From positions 930,001 to 994,000 of the forward strand of contig CAWASE010000019.1 in assembly GCA_963784675.1 (NCBI GenBank): a stretch of 64,000 nt of DNA. Reading direction: 5' to 3'. Both the position numbers and the translations under genes were made by a program. Shown here piece after piece: positions 33,271 through 45,150 of this stretch. This stretch comes from SCTD01 sp963784675 (lineage in GTDB: Bacteria; Actinomycetota; Actinomycetes; Mycobacteriales; SCTD01). The notes below the pieces were generated by a model. That model saw nothing but the letters and a program-made list of their open reading frames with translations, did no database searches and was not told where the DNA came from. The number at the start of each line of letters is the position of its first letter. Position 1 is the first letter of the stretch.

Positions 33271-34707
33271 CTAGGGTCGCTCCTTCTGGGCTGCGAGGGC
33301 CTGGAGCTCCTCGTCGGTGGGTGGGACGGGCCTGCACCGGGGGCGGAAGCCGTCCGCGGCGTCCTCGGGCACCACCCCGCGATCACCGCGCAAGACCTCA
33401 CGCAGTCCCGCGAGCCGCTGCGAGGCGACGCGCTCGACCCCCAGACCGCCAGGCGAGTAGTACTCCCGCCCGACGACCGGGTCGGGCGCGTACTGCTGCG
33501 CCACGACCCGTCCCGGGAAGTCGTGAGGGTATCGGTATCCCGCCCTGCCGTCGGCGCCGTGGCTCCCGTGGCCGAGCTGAGCCGCTCCCGGGTAGTGGCT
33601 GTCGCGCAGGTGCGCGGGCACGCTGCCGGTGCGGCCGGCCCGGACGTCGGCCAGGGCGGCCTCGATGCCGGCCAGCACCGCGTTGCTCTTGGGCGCCAGC
33701 GCGAGGTGGATGGTGGCCTGCGCCAGGTTGAGCCGGGCCTCGGGCATCCCGATGAGCTCGAGCGCCTGCGCGGCGGCCACGGCCACCTGCAGGGCGGACG
33801 GGTCGGCCATCCCGATGTCCTCGCTGGCGTGCACGACCAGCCGGCGGGCGATGAAGCGGGGGTCCTCCCCCGCTTCCACCATCCGGGCCAGGTAGTGCAG
33901 CGCGGCGTCGACGTCGCTGCCGCGGATCGACTTGATGAAGCCGCTGATGACGTCGTAGTGCTGGTCGCCGTCGCGGTCGTAGCGCACTGCCGCGCGGTCC
34001 ACAGCCTGCTCCAGGACCGCCAGCGTGACGTGGTCGGCGGCGCCGGCGGCCGCCTCCAGCGCGGTCAGGGCGCGCCGCGCGTCGCCGCCGGCGATCCGCA
34101 GCAGGTGCTCCAGCGCGTCGTCGTCGACGGTGACCTCACCGTCCAGGCCGCGCTCCTCGGCCAGCGCCCGAGCCACCAGCGTGCGCAGGTCGTCGTCGGT
34201 GAGCGGCTCGAGCGTGAGCAGCAGCGACCGCGACAGCAGCGGGCTGATGACGCTGAAGAACGGGTTCTCGGTCGTGGCGGCCACCAGGGTCACCCAGCGG
34301 TTCTCCACGCTCGGCAGCAGCGCGTCCTGCTGGGTCTTGGAGAAGCGGTGCACCTCGTCGACGAACAGCACCGTCTGCGCCCCGGTCTCCCCCAGCGCCC
34401 GCTTGGCCTCCTCGACGACCTGGCGCACGTCCTTGACGCCCGCCGTCACCGCCGACAGCTCGCGGAACCGCCGCCGCGTGGAGCGGGCGATGACGGTGGC
34501 GAGCGTCGTCTTGCCGGTGCCCGGCGGCCCCCACAGCACCACGCTCAGCGGCGCGTCGCCCTCGACCAGCCGTCGCAGCGGCGCGCCGGGACCCAGCAGG
34601 TGCTGCTGGCCGACCACCTCGTCCAGCGTGCGCGGGCGCATCCGGACGGCGAGCGGAGCGACCCGCTCGGCCGCCGCGCGCTCGGCGTCGTCGAACAGCG
34701 ATTCCAC
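33271..34707 (-). CDS. rarA: Replication-associated recombination protein RarA (MgsA)
   Basis: Clamp-loader-like AAA+ ATPase that acts at stalled replication forks. 478 residues. Walker A GPPGTGKTT, Walker B VLFVDEVHRF, sensor 1 AATTENP, followed by the MgsA C-terminal tetramerisation domain (YDVISGFIKSIRGSDVDAALHYLARM, and YPHDFPGRVV...YYSPGGLG). Confidence 0.95.
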   Translation of the reverse strand: MESLFDDAERAAAERVAPLAVRMRPRTLDEVVGQQHLLGPGAPLRRLVEGDAPLSVVLWGPPGTGKTTLATVIARSTRRRFRELSAVTAGVKDVRQVVEEAKRALGETGAQTVLFVDEVHRFSKTQQDALLPSVENRWVTLVAATTENPFFSVISPLLSRSLLLTLEPLTDDDLRTLVARALAEERGLDGEVTVDDDALEHLLRIAGGDARRALTALEAAAGAADHVTLAVLEQAVDRAAVRYDRDGDQHYDVISGFIKSIRGSDVDAALHYLARMVEAGEDPRFIARRLVVHASEDIGMADPSALQVAVAAAQALELIGMPEARLNLAQATIHLALAPKSNAVLAGIEAALADVRAGRTGSVPAHLRDSHYPGAAQLGHGSHGADGRAGYRYPHDFPGRVVAQQYAPDPVVGREYYSPGGLGVERVASQRLAGLREVLRGDRGVVPEDAADGFRPRCRPVPPTDEELQALAAQKERP

Positions 34708-34741
34708 CGGTCCGAGACTAGGTGTCCGGACGCGGCGCGGC

Positions 34742-35623
34742 TCAGATCCGGGGCGCGGCCAGGTTCAACGAGCCGTTGCCGCCGGACCACTGCGGGGTCT
34801 GCGGACCGTGCGGGCTCTGGTTCCTGGTGTAGGTGGTCGCCCGGGGCGCCGCGTACTGGTAGGCCTCGTTGACGCTGACGCCGCCGTCACCGTCCTTGTC
34901 GGCCTTCTTGTCGCGCAGGCCCTCGGCGAACAGCATGCCGGACCACACGCTGTAGCCGGTGCCGGTGTCCTCGTAGGACTTCTCGGTGACCTTGGACGAA
35001 GCGGTGACCAGGTGCCGGCTGGAGGCGAGGCCCTCGTTGAACCCGTAGGCCTCGCAGCCGCTGAAGGAGGACCAGGACGTGCCCCGGTTGGCCCTCAGCA
35101 CGCGCGCGACCTCGGTGTCGACCAGGTAGGCGTTGTCGACGGGCCACAGGTACTCGTGGCCGTCCTTCTGCTTCACGTGACCGCTGTAGTGGAAGAACGA
35201 GAAGGTCTTGCTGCTGCTGTTGGCCTGCAGCCAGCTGATCCCGTCGGACACCGCCCTGCCGGTGGCGGCGTCGTCGGTGAGCAGCCGGATGCGGTCGTTG
35301 CGCCACCCGCTCTTGAGCAGGACGTCGCGCACCAGCCGGGCGTCGTTCGCGCCGCCGACGGTGTCGTGCACGTTGCCGCGGTAGTTCGTGACGCCGACGA
35401 TCAGGGCCCACCGGTCCTGCGGGGCGGCGACGTCCGCCGGCGCGGCTGCCGGCGCCGGCGCCGCCGTCGGGCTCGCCGCGGGTTTCGGGGTCGGCTTCGG
35501 CGACGGGCTCGGGTGCACCACCGGCACGTACGGCACCGGGCCTGGCAGCGGGTCGGCCAGGGCGGGCACGATCGCTGCTCCTGCGATCAACGCTGCTGCG
35601 AGGCCGAGTACCGCTCTGCGCAC
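34742..35623 (-). CDS. Secreted caspase-like peptidase with EF-hand-like loop
   Basis: 293 residues: signal peptide (VLGLAAALIAGAAIVPALA), Pro-rich spacer, then a C14/metacaspase-type domain: WALIVGVTNYRG, catalytic His in FHYSGH (about 144), catalytic Cys in SGCEAYGF (about 187). Near the end DKDGDGGVSVNE (about 246-257) fits a calcium-binding EF-hand loop (D-x-D-x-D-G...E). Extracellular, possibly Ca-activated. GTG start at 35623 placed before the signal peptide with AAAGGGTG upstream. Confidence 0.82.
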   Translation of the reverse strand: MRRAVLGLAAALIAGAAIVPALADPLPGPVPYVPVVHPSPSPKPTPKPAASPTAAPAPAAAPADVAAPQDRWALIVGVTNYRGNVHDTVGGANDARLVRDVLLKSGWRNDRIRLLTDDAATGRAVSDGISWLQANSSSKTFSFFHYSGHVKQKDGHEYLWPVDNAYLVDTEVARVLRANRGTSWSSFSGCEAYGFNEGLASSRHLVTASSKVTEKSYEDTGTGYSVWSGMLFAEGLRDKKADKDGDGGVSVNEAYQYAAPRATTYTRNQSPHGPQTPQWSGGNGSLNLAAPRI

Positions 35624-35795
35624 GCCGTCACCCTTTCGTCGTCGCCCGTCCCACCGTGCGCGGGACCTGCGTGACAGCACTCTTCGCCGGACGAGCACCG
35701 CCTCCTGCCTGCTCCAACGACGAGGTGCGCGGACCGGTGCGGGCGGGCTGAAACCTGTCTGCAACGGCCTGGTGGGCTCCGCTAGCGTTGCGGAG

Positions 35796-36539
35796 GTGCG
35801 ACCCACCGAGCTCACCTCCGCGGCCGAGGTGCTGCTCGCGACCGACCACGACCCGTTCGCGCGCATGTCCATGCGTCGGGCCGGGGTGCGCGGCTGGATG
35901 ATCGACGGAGCCACCGCGTGGGTCGGGGTCGACGCCTACGAGGACGTGCCGTACCTGTCCGCGCTGGGCGAGCCGGACGCCGTCGGCGCGCTCGTCGGCG
36001 AGCTCGTGCCTGAGCTCGCGCACCGGCAGCGGGTGACCCTGCCGAGGGGCAGCGGCGCCCACCTGCCCGCCTGGGTGGGCCTGGACGGCACGACGTGGGA
36101 CTTCCGCTGGTTGCCCGCACCACCCCCCGAGCAGCCGGGCGAGCACCGGGTGGAGCGGCTGGACGACGACGCTGCCGTGACCGCGCTGCTGACCGTCGCC
36201 AGCCCGAGGGCCTCGGTGCTGCCGGGCAGCGACAAGGCCCGGCGCTGGTTCGGGGTGCGCGAGGCGGGTGCGCTGGTGGCCTGCGTCGCCGACACCACCA
36301 GCACGACCGGCGTCGGCCATCTGTCCTCGATCGCCGTCGACCCGAGCGTACGCGGCCACGGCTGGGGAGCCGCGGTCACCGCGTCGCTCGCCCGGCTGCT
36401 GTTCGCCGACGGCGCCGACCTCGTGGCGCTGGGCATGTACGCCGACAACACCGCCGGTAGGGCGCTCTACGATCACCTGGGCTTCCGCGACGAGCACCGG
36501 TTCACCAGCGGCGTGCTGGACGTGCGCAGCCGCTGGTGA
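35796..36539 (+). CDS. GNAT-family acetyltransferase
   Basis: 247 residues; C-terminal GNAT domain with acetyl-CoA loop VDPSVRGHGWGAAVT and MYADNTAGRALYDHLGFRDEHRFTSG. The N-terminal half is a weaker second domain. GTG start (VRPTELTSA) lacks a spaced ribosome site; TAGCGT 7 bases upstream would suit a leaderless transcript. Divergent from the caspase gene. Substrate unknown. Confidence 0.82.
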   Translation: MRPTELTSAAEVLLATDHDPFARMSMRRAGVRGWMIDGATAWVGVDAYEDVPYLSALGEPDAVGALVGELVPELAHRQRVTLPRGSGAHLPAWVGLDGTTWDFRWLPAPPPEQPGEHRVERLDDDAAVTALLTVASPRASVLPGSDKARRWFGVREAGALVACVADTTSTTGVGHLSSIAVDPSVRGHGWGAAVTASLARLLFADGADLVALGMYADNTAGRALYDHLGFRDEHRFTSGVLDVRSRW

Positions 36540-36540
36540 C

Positions 36541-37101
36541 TCAGGTGGTGGCTTCGGCGTCGAGCTCGTCGTAGAAGTCGTCGACGACGAGCAGGCCGTA
36601 CGCGGTGGACACGACGTCACCCGAGCCGTGGGCCTGCCACCGCAGCCCGTCGGGCCCGAGCACCGCGACCTCGATCTGGCGGTAGAGCGGGTCGACCAGC
36701 AGGTACTGCTGCAGGCTCGGCAGGGTGCTGTAGGCCATCGCCTTCTCGCGCCGGTCGCGGTCCCGCGTCGACGGCGACAGCACCTCGACGATGAGCGTGG
36801 CGTCCACCTCGTGGTGCACGTCCCCGGCCGGCCCGCAGACGACCAGGAAGTCGGGGTAGTAGGCCACGCCACCCGACCTGATCATGCGATCGTTGGAGAA
36901 AGCCCGACACCCCTGTGCCCGCGCCCCGGGCCGAAGGCTGAGGAACACCTGCTGGGAGGCGAGGGCGTGACGTTCGCTGCCTCCGGACATCGCGTAGATG
37001 CGTCCGCCGACCCATTCGTGCCGGACCTCGGAGCGCTGTTCGGCCTCGAGGTACTGCTCGAACGTGACCGACCTCAGCTCCTCGGCGGCGCTGCTGCTCA
37101 T
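36541..37101 (-). CDS. Uma2-family (DUF820) restriction-endonuclease-fold protein
   Basis: 186 residues. PD-(D/E)xK-like core: YYPDFLVVCG, LIVEVLSPSTRD, REKAMAYSTLPSLQQYLLVDP. Often expanded in actinomycetes and cyanobacteria, function unclear. Stops one base from the convergent GNAT gene. Confidence 0.85.
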   Translation of the reverse strand: MSSSAAEELRSVTFEQYLEAEQRSEVRHEWVGGRIYAMSGGSERHALASQQVFLSLRPGARAQGCRAFSNDRMIRSGGVAYYPDFLVVCGPAGDVHHEVDATLIVEVLSPSTRDRDRREKAMAYSTLPSLQQYLLVDPLYRQIEVAVLGPDGLRWQAHGSGDVVSTAYGLLVVDDFYDELDAEATT

Positions 37102-37129
37102 GAGCGCAGCCTAGGCCCGGCGAGTCCGT

Positions 37130-38893
37130 TCACTCTCCCGGCGGAGCCGTCCAGTCGACGCCGGCCTCGGCGCGCTGCTGGTCGGTGATCGGCGTCGGCG
37201 CTCCGGTCAGCGGGTCGTAGCCCGCGCCGGTCTTGGGGAAGGCGATGACGTCGCGCAGCGAGTCTGCGCCGGCGAGGAGCATGACGACGCGGTCCCAGCC
37301 CAGCGCGATGCCGCCGTGCGGCGGGGCGCCGAACTGGAGCGCGTCGAGCAGGAAGCCGAACTTCTCCTGCGCCTCGTCGGCGCCGATGCCCATCAGCGCC
37401 AGCACCCGCTGCTGGACGTCGGCGCGGTGGATCCGGATGCTGCCGCCGCCGAGCTCGTTGCCGTTGCAGACGATGTCGTAGGCGTAGGCCAGCGCCGGCC
37501 CGGGGTCGGTGTCGAAGGTGTCCAGGAACTCGGGCTTCGGCGCGGTGAAGGCGTGGTGCACGGCCGTCCAGGCACCGCTGCCGACGGCGACGTCACCGGC
37601 AGCGGTGGCCTCGCCCGCGGGCTCGAACATCGGGGCGTCGACGACCCAGACGAACTCCCAGGCGTCGTCGTCGATGAGCCCGCAGCGGCGGCCGATCTCC
37701 AGCCGGGCCGCCGCGAGCAGCCCCCGGGCCGAGGTGGCCGCGCCGGCCGCGAAGAAGATGCAGTCGCCGGGCGCCGCGCCCGCGTGCGCGGCGACACCGG
37801 CCAGCTCGGTCTCGGACAGGTTCTTGGCGACCGGACCGGTGAGGCTGCCGTCGTCCTGCACCAGGACGTAGGCCAGCCCCCGGTGGCCGCGCTGCTTGGC
37901 GAACTCCTGCCAGGCGTCGAGCTGCTTGCGCGGCTGGGACGCCCCGCCGGGCATGACGACGGCCCCGACGTAGGGCGCTTGGAACACCCGGAACGGGGTG
38001 TCGGCGAAGAACTCGGTGCACTCGACGAGCTCGCACCCGAAGCGCAGGTCCGGCTTGTCGTTGCCGTAGCGGCGCATCGAGTCGGCGTAGGTGATCCGCG
38101 GGATCGGCAGGTTCACCTGGACCCCGATCAGCGCCCACAGCGCCGCGACGATCTTCTCGCCGAGCGCGATGACGTCGTCCTGGGTGACAAAGCTCATCTC
38201 GACGTCCAGCTGGGTGAACTCCGGCTGCCGGTCGGCGCGGAAGTCCTCGTCGCGGTAGCAGCGGGCGATCTGGTAGTACCGCTCCAGACCGCCCACCATC
38301 AGCAGCTGCTTGAACAGCTGCGGGCTCTGCGGCAGGGCGTACCAGGAGCCCGGCTGCAGCCGCACCGGCACCAGGAAGTCGCGAGCGCCCTCGGGGGTGG
38401 AGCGGGTGAGCGTCGGCGTCTCGATCTCCAGGAAGCCCTCGGCGTGCAGCACCTCGCGGGCGGTGCGGTTCACCTCGCTGCGCAGGGCCATCGCGGCGGC
38501 CGGGCCGGAACGGCGCAGGTCCAGGTAGCGGTGGCGCAGCCGGGCCTCCTCCCCCACCTCGACATGGTCGTCGATCGGGAAGGGCAGCGGCGCCGACTCG
38601 CTCAGCACCTCGACGTCGGTGGCGCTGAGCTCGACCGCGCCGGTGGGCAGCGCGTCGTTCGCGTTGCCCGCCGGACGCAGCCGCACCTGTCCGGTGACCT
38701 TCAGGCAGAACTCGTTGCGCAGTCCGGCGGCGACCGTCTCGTCGTGCAGCACGACCTGCGCGACGCCGCTGCGGTCGCGCAGGTCCAGGAACGCGACGCC
38801 GCCGTGGTCGCGCCGACGGGCCACCCAACCGGTCAGGGTGACGGTCTGGCCCGCATGCTCCTCGCGGAGCGAGCCGGCCTCGTGGGTGCGCAT
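37130..38893 (-). CDS. aspS: Aspartyl-tRNA synthetase (probably non-discriminating)
   Basis: Class IIb synthetase, 587 residues. OB anticodon domain (TLTGWVARRRDHGGVAFLDLRDRSG), motif 2 CYRDEDFRADRQPEFTQLD, GAD insertion domain, motif 3 GIALGWDRVVMLL. ATG overlaps the hisS stop by one base (TGATG). Whether it also charges tRNA-Asn depends on asnS and gatCAB, which lie outside the window. Confidence 0.97.
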   Translation of the reverse strand: MRTHEAGSLREEHAGQTVTLTGWVARRRDHGGVAFLDLRDRSGVAQVVLHDETVAAGLRNEFCLKVTGQVRLRPAGNANDALPTGAVELSATDVEVLSESAPLPFPIDDHVEVGEEARLRHRYLDLRRSGPAAAMALRSEVNRTAREVLHAEGFLEIETPTLTRSTPEGARDFLVPVRLQPGSWYALPQSPQLFKQLLMVGGLERYYQIARCYRDEDFRADRQPEFTQLDVEMSFVTQDDVIALGEKIVAALWALIGVQVNLPIPRITYADSMRRYGNDKPDLRFGCELVECTEFFADTPFRVFQAPYVGAVVMPGGASQPRKQLDAWQEFAKQRGHRGLAYVLVQDDGSLTGPVAKNLSETELAGVAAHAGAAPGDCIFFAAGAATSARGLLAAARLEIGRRCGLIDDDAWEFVWVVDAPMFEPAGEATAAGDVAVGSGAWTAVHHAFTAPKPEFLDTFDTDPGPALAYAYDIVCNGNELGGGSIRIHRADVQQRVLALMGIGADEAQEKFGFLLDALQFGAPPHGGIALGWDRVVMLLAGADSLRDVIAFPKTGAGYDPLTGAPTPITDQQRAEAGVDWTAPPGE

Positions 38894-40185
38894 CACAGCA
38901 GGTTCTCCAGGTCGTGGGTCAGGTCGTGGCGCAGGCTGTCGAACAGCTTCTCGAGCGGGACGGGCGTCTGGCTGCCGTCGCGCAGGTCCTTGACCTGGGC
39001 GACGCCCTCGGCGAGGTCGCGATCGCCCAGGACGACGGCGTAGGTGGCGCCGGACCGGTCGGCAGCCTTCATGGCGCCCTTCATCCCGCGGTCGCCGTAG
39101 GCCAGGTCGGACGCGACGCCGCCGGCGCGGAGCCGGCCGACCAGGCCGACGGCGAAGGCCTTCGCCTCCGCGCCGAGGGGCACCACGAACACGCCGGGCG
39201 CGGGCTCGGTGGGCGCCGGCAGTCCCTCGGCGCGCAGGGCGAGCAAGGTGCGCTCGACGCCCAGCGCCCAACCGATGCCCGGCACCGGCGGGCCGCCGAT
39301 GGCCTCGGCGAGCCCGTCGTAGCGGCCGCCGCCGCCGACGGCCGACTGCGCCCCGAGCCCGTCGTGGACGAGCTCGAAGGTCGTGCGGGTGTAGTAGTCG
39401 AGCCCGCGGACCAGCAGCGGGGCGGCCTCGAACGGCACCCGCAGCGCCGTCAGTGCCTCCTGGACCGCGGCCAGGTGCTCACGGCAGCCGTCGCAGAGGT
39501 GGTCGGCCATCAGCGGGGCTCCGGCGAGCTGGGCCTGCACCTCCGGGCGCTTGTCGTCGAGGACGCGCAGCGGGTTGAGGCCGGCACGGCGACGGGTGTC
39601 GGCGTCCAGGTCGAGGTCCGCGAGAAAGGCCAGGAGCAGGTCGCGGTAGGCCGGTCGGCACGCGGTGTCGCCGAGCGAGGTCAGCAGCAGGCGCACCCGG
39701 GTCAGGCCGAGGCCGGCGAAGGCCTGCCAGGCGAGCGCGACCACCTCGGCGTCCAGGGCGGGGTCGTCCAGTCCCAGCGCCTCGATGCCGACCTGCTGGA
39801 ACTGCCGGTACCTGCCTGCCTGCGGGCGCTCGGCCCGGAACATCGGCCCGGCGTAGCGCAGCTTCACCGGCAGGCGGCCCTTGTGCAGGTTCGCGTCCAG
39901 GGCAGCGCGCAGCACGCCGACGGTGCCCTCGGGGCGCAGCGTGAGAGAGCGGTCGGCGCGGTCGGTGAAGGTGAACATCTCCTTCGCGACGACGTCGGTG
40001 CTCTCACCGACGCCGCGCGCGAACAGATCCGTCGCCTCGAAGACCGGCGCCTCGCACGGGGCGTAGCCCGCCAGCCGCGCCGGTGCGAGCAGCGCGTCGC
40101 GGACGGCGGGCAGGTCGGCGAACTCCGAGCCCGGCAGGACGTCGTACGTGCCCTTCGGGCCGGCCAGCCCGGGGCCGGCCATCAC
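38893..40185 (-). CDS. hisS: Histidyl-tRNA synthetase
   Basis: Class II synthetase, 430 residues. KGTYDVLPGSEF, motif 2 RYAGPMFRAERPQAGRYRQF, histidine A box LVRGLDYYTRTTFE, histidine B GGGGRYDGL, motif 3 and a C-terminal anticodon domain. GTG then ATG at 40180-40185; the GTG overlaps the preceding stop (GTGA). Confidence 0.97.
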   Translation of the reverse strand: MMAGPGLAGPKGTYDVLPGSEFADLPAVRDALLAPARLAGYAPCEAPVFEATDLFARGVGESTDVVAKEMFTFTDRADRSLTLRPEGTVGVLRAALDANLHKGRLPVKLRYAGPMFRAERPQAGRYRQFQQVGIEALGLDDPALDAEVVALAWQAFAGLGLTRVRLLLTSLGDTACRPAYRDLLLAFLADLDLDADTRRRAGLNPLRVLDDKRPEVQAQLAGAPLMADHLCDGCREHLAAVQEALTALRVPFEAAPLLVRGLDYYTRTTFELVHDGLGAQSAVGGGGRYDGLAEAIGGPPVPGIGWALGVERTLLALRAEGLPAPTEPAPGVFVVPLGAEAKAFAVGLVGRLRAGGVASDLAYGDRGMKGAMKAADRSGATYAVVLGDRDLAEGVAQVKDLRDGSQTPVPLEKLFDSLRHDLTHDLENLL

Positions 40186-40886
40186 AAGCCTCGGGACGGT
40201 GGTGCCGGTGGCAGGTCCTGCAGGAAGGGGTTGGTGCGGCGCTCGCGCTCGATGGTGGTGGCCGGTCCGTGGCCGGGCAGCACGACGGTCTCGTCGGGCA
40301 GCGGCAGCACGACGCCTGCCAGCGACGCCTGCATCTGCTCCCAGGAGCCTCCGGGGAGGTCGGTACGGCCAATCGAGCCGGCGAACAGGACGTCGCCCGA
40401 GAGCAGGTACGGAGCCGCCGCCTCGTCGCCCTCGGCCTCACCGGGCAGGCGGAACACCACCGAACCGGGCGTGTGCCCGGGCGCAAGGTCGATGCCGATG
40501 TGCAGGCCGGCCAGCTCGAGCGGCTCGGCGGGGTCCAGCAGCCGGACGTCGGAGGGCGCCGTGTAGGTCAGCCGTCCGCCGAACAGGTCGCTGGACTGCG
40601 CCGACAGGTACTTCACCGGGTCCTCGAGCTGGTCGCGGTCGGCCGGGTGGATCCAGGCCGGGATGCCCCGCGCGCCGCAGACGGGCGTCACGGAGAAGGT
40701 GTGGTCCAGGTGGCCGTGCGTCAGCAGCACCGCGACGGGCGAGAGCCGGTGCTCGCGGAGCAGCGCGTCGAGCTGCTGCTCCACGCCGATGCCGGGGTCG
40801 ACGACGATGCACTGCTCGCCCTCGGCCGGGGCCACGACGTAGCAGTTGGTGTCGAAAGCCTGGGCCGGGAACCCGCGGACGAGCAC
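40182..40886 (-). CDS. Metallo-beta-lactamase-fold hydrolase (glyoxalase II-like)
   Basis: 234 residues with the zinc motif THGHLDH, APGHTPGSV, SGDVLFAGSIGRTDL and a late LPGHGP. Thiolester hydrolase family, found next to hisS in many actinomycetes. GTG start. Confidence 0.92.
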   Translation of the reverse strand: MLVRGFPAQAFDTNCYVVAPAEGEQCIVVDPGIGVEQQLDALLREHRLSPVAVLLTHGHLDHTFSVTPVCGARGIPAWIHPADRDQLEDPVKYLSAQSSDLFGGRLTYTAPSDVRLLDPAEPLELAGLHIGIDLAPGHTPGSVVFRLPGEAEGDEAAAPYLLSGDVLFAGSIGRTDLPGGSWEQMQASLAGVVLPLPDETVVLPGHGPATTIERERRTNPFLQDLPPAPPSRGL

Positions 40887-41027
40887 TGACGTCCTTCCAG
40901 AGAGTCGGATCGGTGCAGAACGGTGACCCGCACAGTAGCGGCGTGGCCGAGCGGCCGGGAAGCCGATTACCTAGACTCCGGGCGTCGCGGGTGTGCCGCG
41001 CCGGATTCTCAACAGGAGGTCGAAGCG

Positions 41028-41888
41028 GTGGCGAGCAGCAAGCGCGAGAAGGAGCTCGCCCGGCAGCGGGCAGAGCGACAGGCCGCGCGTCGGTCAGCGG
41101 CAGAGTCCAAGCGCAAGCAGCGCAACGCCGTCATCGCCAGCGTGGTCGCGGTGCTGCTGATCGTCGGCGTCGCCGTCGGGACGGCGATCGCGGTGCGTTC
41201 GGGCGACGACGGCCAGACCGTCGCGGCGACGCCCACCAGCGGCCCCAGCGAGGCCGCGGCCACGCCGTCGGCGGGCGCCTCCACGGCCCCGTCGACCGCG
41301 GCCGCCGACGGCACCACCGGCACCTGCACGTATGAGAAGACCACGGAGGAGGCCTCGCGCAAGGTCGAGCTGCCGCCGTCCAAGGAGGTGGAGACCAAGC
41401 AGACCTTCGACGTGACGCTCACGACCACCCAGGGCGACATCGTCTTCACGATGGACAGCGCCAAGGCGCCGTGCACGGCGAACAGCCTCCGGTCGCTGGC
41501 CCACTTCGCCTACTTCGACGACACGCCCTGCCACCGCCTGACGACGCAGGGCATCGAGGTGCTGCAGTGCGGTGACCCGTCGGGCACCGGCTCGGGCGGT
41601 CCGGGCTACCAGTTCGCCGACGAGAACCTCACCGGCGCCACCTACCCGCGCGGCACCGTGGCCATGGCCAACGCCGGGCCGGGCACGAACGGCAGCCAGT
41701 TCTTCCTGGTGTACGGCGACAGCACGCTGCCGCCGCAGTACACGCCGTTCGGCACCATCACCTCCGGTCTGGACGTGATCGACAAGGTGGCGAAGGCCGG
41801 TTCTGACGACAGCAACGGCGTCGGCGACGGCAAGCCCAAGCTGCCCATCCAGATCAAGACGCTGCGGGCGACGCTGCAGCAGGGCTAG
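41028..41888 (+). CDS. Membrane-anchored cyclophilin-type peptidyl-prolyl isomerase
   Basis: 286 residues: basic N-terminus, one span (VIASVVAVLLIVGVAVGTAIAV), low-complexity Ala/Thr linker, then the cyclophilin domain (DIVFTMDSAKAPCTANSLRSL, NAGPGTNGSQFFLVYGD, TPFGTITSGLDVID). The catalytic Arg of cyclophilins appears as CHRLTTQG. GTG start with CAGGAGGT 8 bases upstream. Folds secreted proteins. Confidence 0.93.
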   Translation: MASSKREKELARQRAERQAARRSAAESKRKQRNAVIASVVAVLLIVGVAVGTAIAVRSGDDGQTVAATPTSGPSEAAATPSAGASTAPSTAAADGTTGTCTYEKTTEEASRKVELPPSKEVETKQTFDVTLTTTQGDIVFTMDSAKAPCTANSLRSLAHFAYFDDTPCHRLTTQGIEVLQCGDPSGTGSGGPGYQFADENLTGATYPRGTVAMANAGPGTNGSQFFLVYGDSTLPPQYTPFGTITSGLDVIDKVAKAGSDDSNGVGDGKPKLPIQIKTLRATLQQG

Positions 41889-41897
41889 CGCCCACGA

Positions 41898-41935
41898 CCG
41901 CCGCCCCCGTCACCGCGTGGTGACGGGGGCGGCGG
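41898..41935. terminator. Bidirectional terminator between the isomerase and rel
   Basis: Perfect 17-base stem, CCGCCGCCCCCGTCACC (41898-41914) with its complement at 41919-41935, loop GCGT; 10 bases past one stop and 21 past the convergent rel stop. Confidence 0.9.
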
Positions 41936-41956
41936 CGTCTGCGGGTGGGCCGCCGG

Positions 41957-44485
<2,529 letters not shown>

Positions 44486-44597
44486 GGGCGGCTCCTGCAG
44501 ACGAGGGTGGAAGGTCAGTGTACGGAGCCGCCGAGGCCCGGGCCCGCCTCCCCGACCGACGCGCCGCGGTCGGACCTCGTCGACGTCTCGGAGCCGC

Positions 44598-45131
44598 TCA
44601 GTACCGCAGCAGGCTGGTCACCGGCAGGTCGGGCAGGGCCTCGCGTCCGGCCAGGAACGTCAGCTCGATGAGCACCGCGACCCCGACGACGTCTCCGCTG
44701 CAGGCGCGGACCAGCTCGACGGCCGCCGCCGCCGTGCCGCCGGTGGCCAGGACGTCGTCGACGACGAGCACGCGCGCACCCGGCTGCACGGCGTCGCGGT
44801 GGATCTGCAGGACGTTGGTGCCGTACTCCAGCGCATAGGCGCTCTCACGCGTGGGGCCGGGCAGCTTGCCGGGCTTGCGGACGGGCACCAGCGCCGCACC
44901 GGCCCGGTAGGCCAGCGGAGCAGCGAACAGGAAGCCCCGCGCCTCGATGCCGACGACGACGTCGCAGCCGCGGGCCGCCGGCACCAGCGCGTCGACGGCC
45001 GCGGCGAAGGCGCTGTGGTCGGCCAGCAGCGGTGAGATGTCCTTGAAGACGATGCCCGCCGACGGGAAGTCGGGCACGTCGCGGACCAGCCCCCGCAAGC
45101 GGGCGTCCAGCTCGAGCGGTGGCTGGGTCAT
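44598..45131 (-). CDS. apt: Adenine phosphoribosyltransferase
   Basis: Salvages adenine to AMP with PRPP. 177 residues from the ATG at 45131. FPSAGIVFKDISPLL, GIEARGFLFAAPLA and PRPP loop VLVVDDVLATGGTA. It begins 19 bases after the ruvB stop; in most actinomycetes yajC-secD-secF lie between these genes. Confidence 0.95.
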   Translation of the reverse strand: MTQPPLELDARLRGLVRDVPDFPSAGIVFKDISPLLADHSAFAAAVDALVPAARGCDVVVGIEARGFLFAAPLAYRAGAALVPVRKPGKLPGPTRESAYALEYGTNVLQIHRDAVQPGARVLVVDDVLATGGTAAAAVELVRACSGDVVGVAVLIELTFLAGREALPDLPVTSLLRY

Positions 45132-45150
45132 CACCGGGAGCGTAGGCCGG

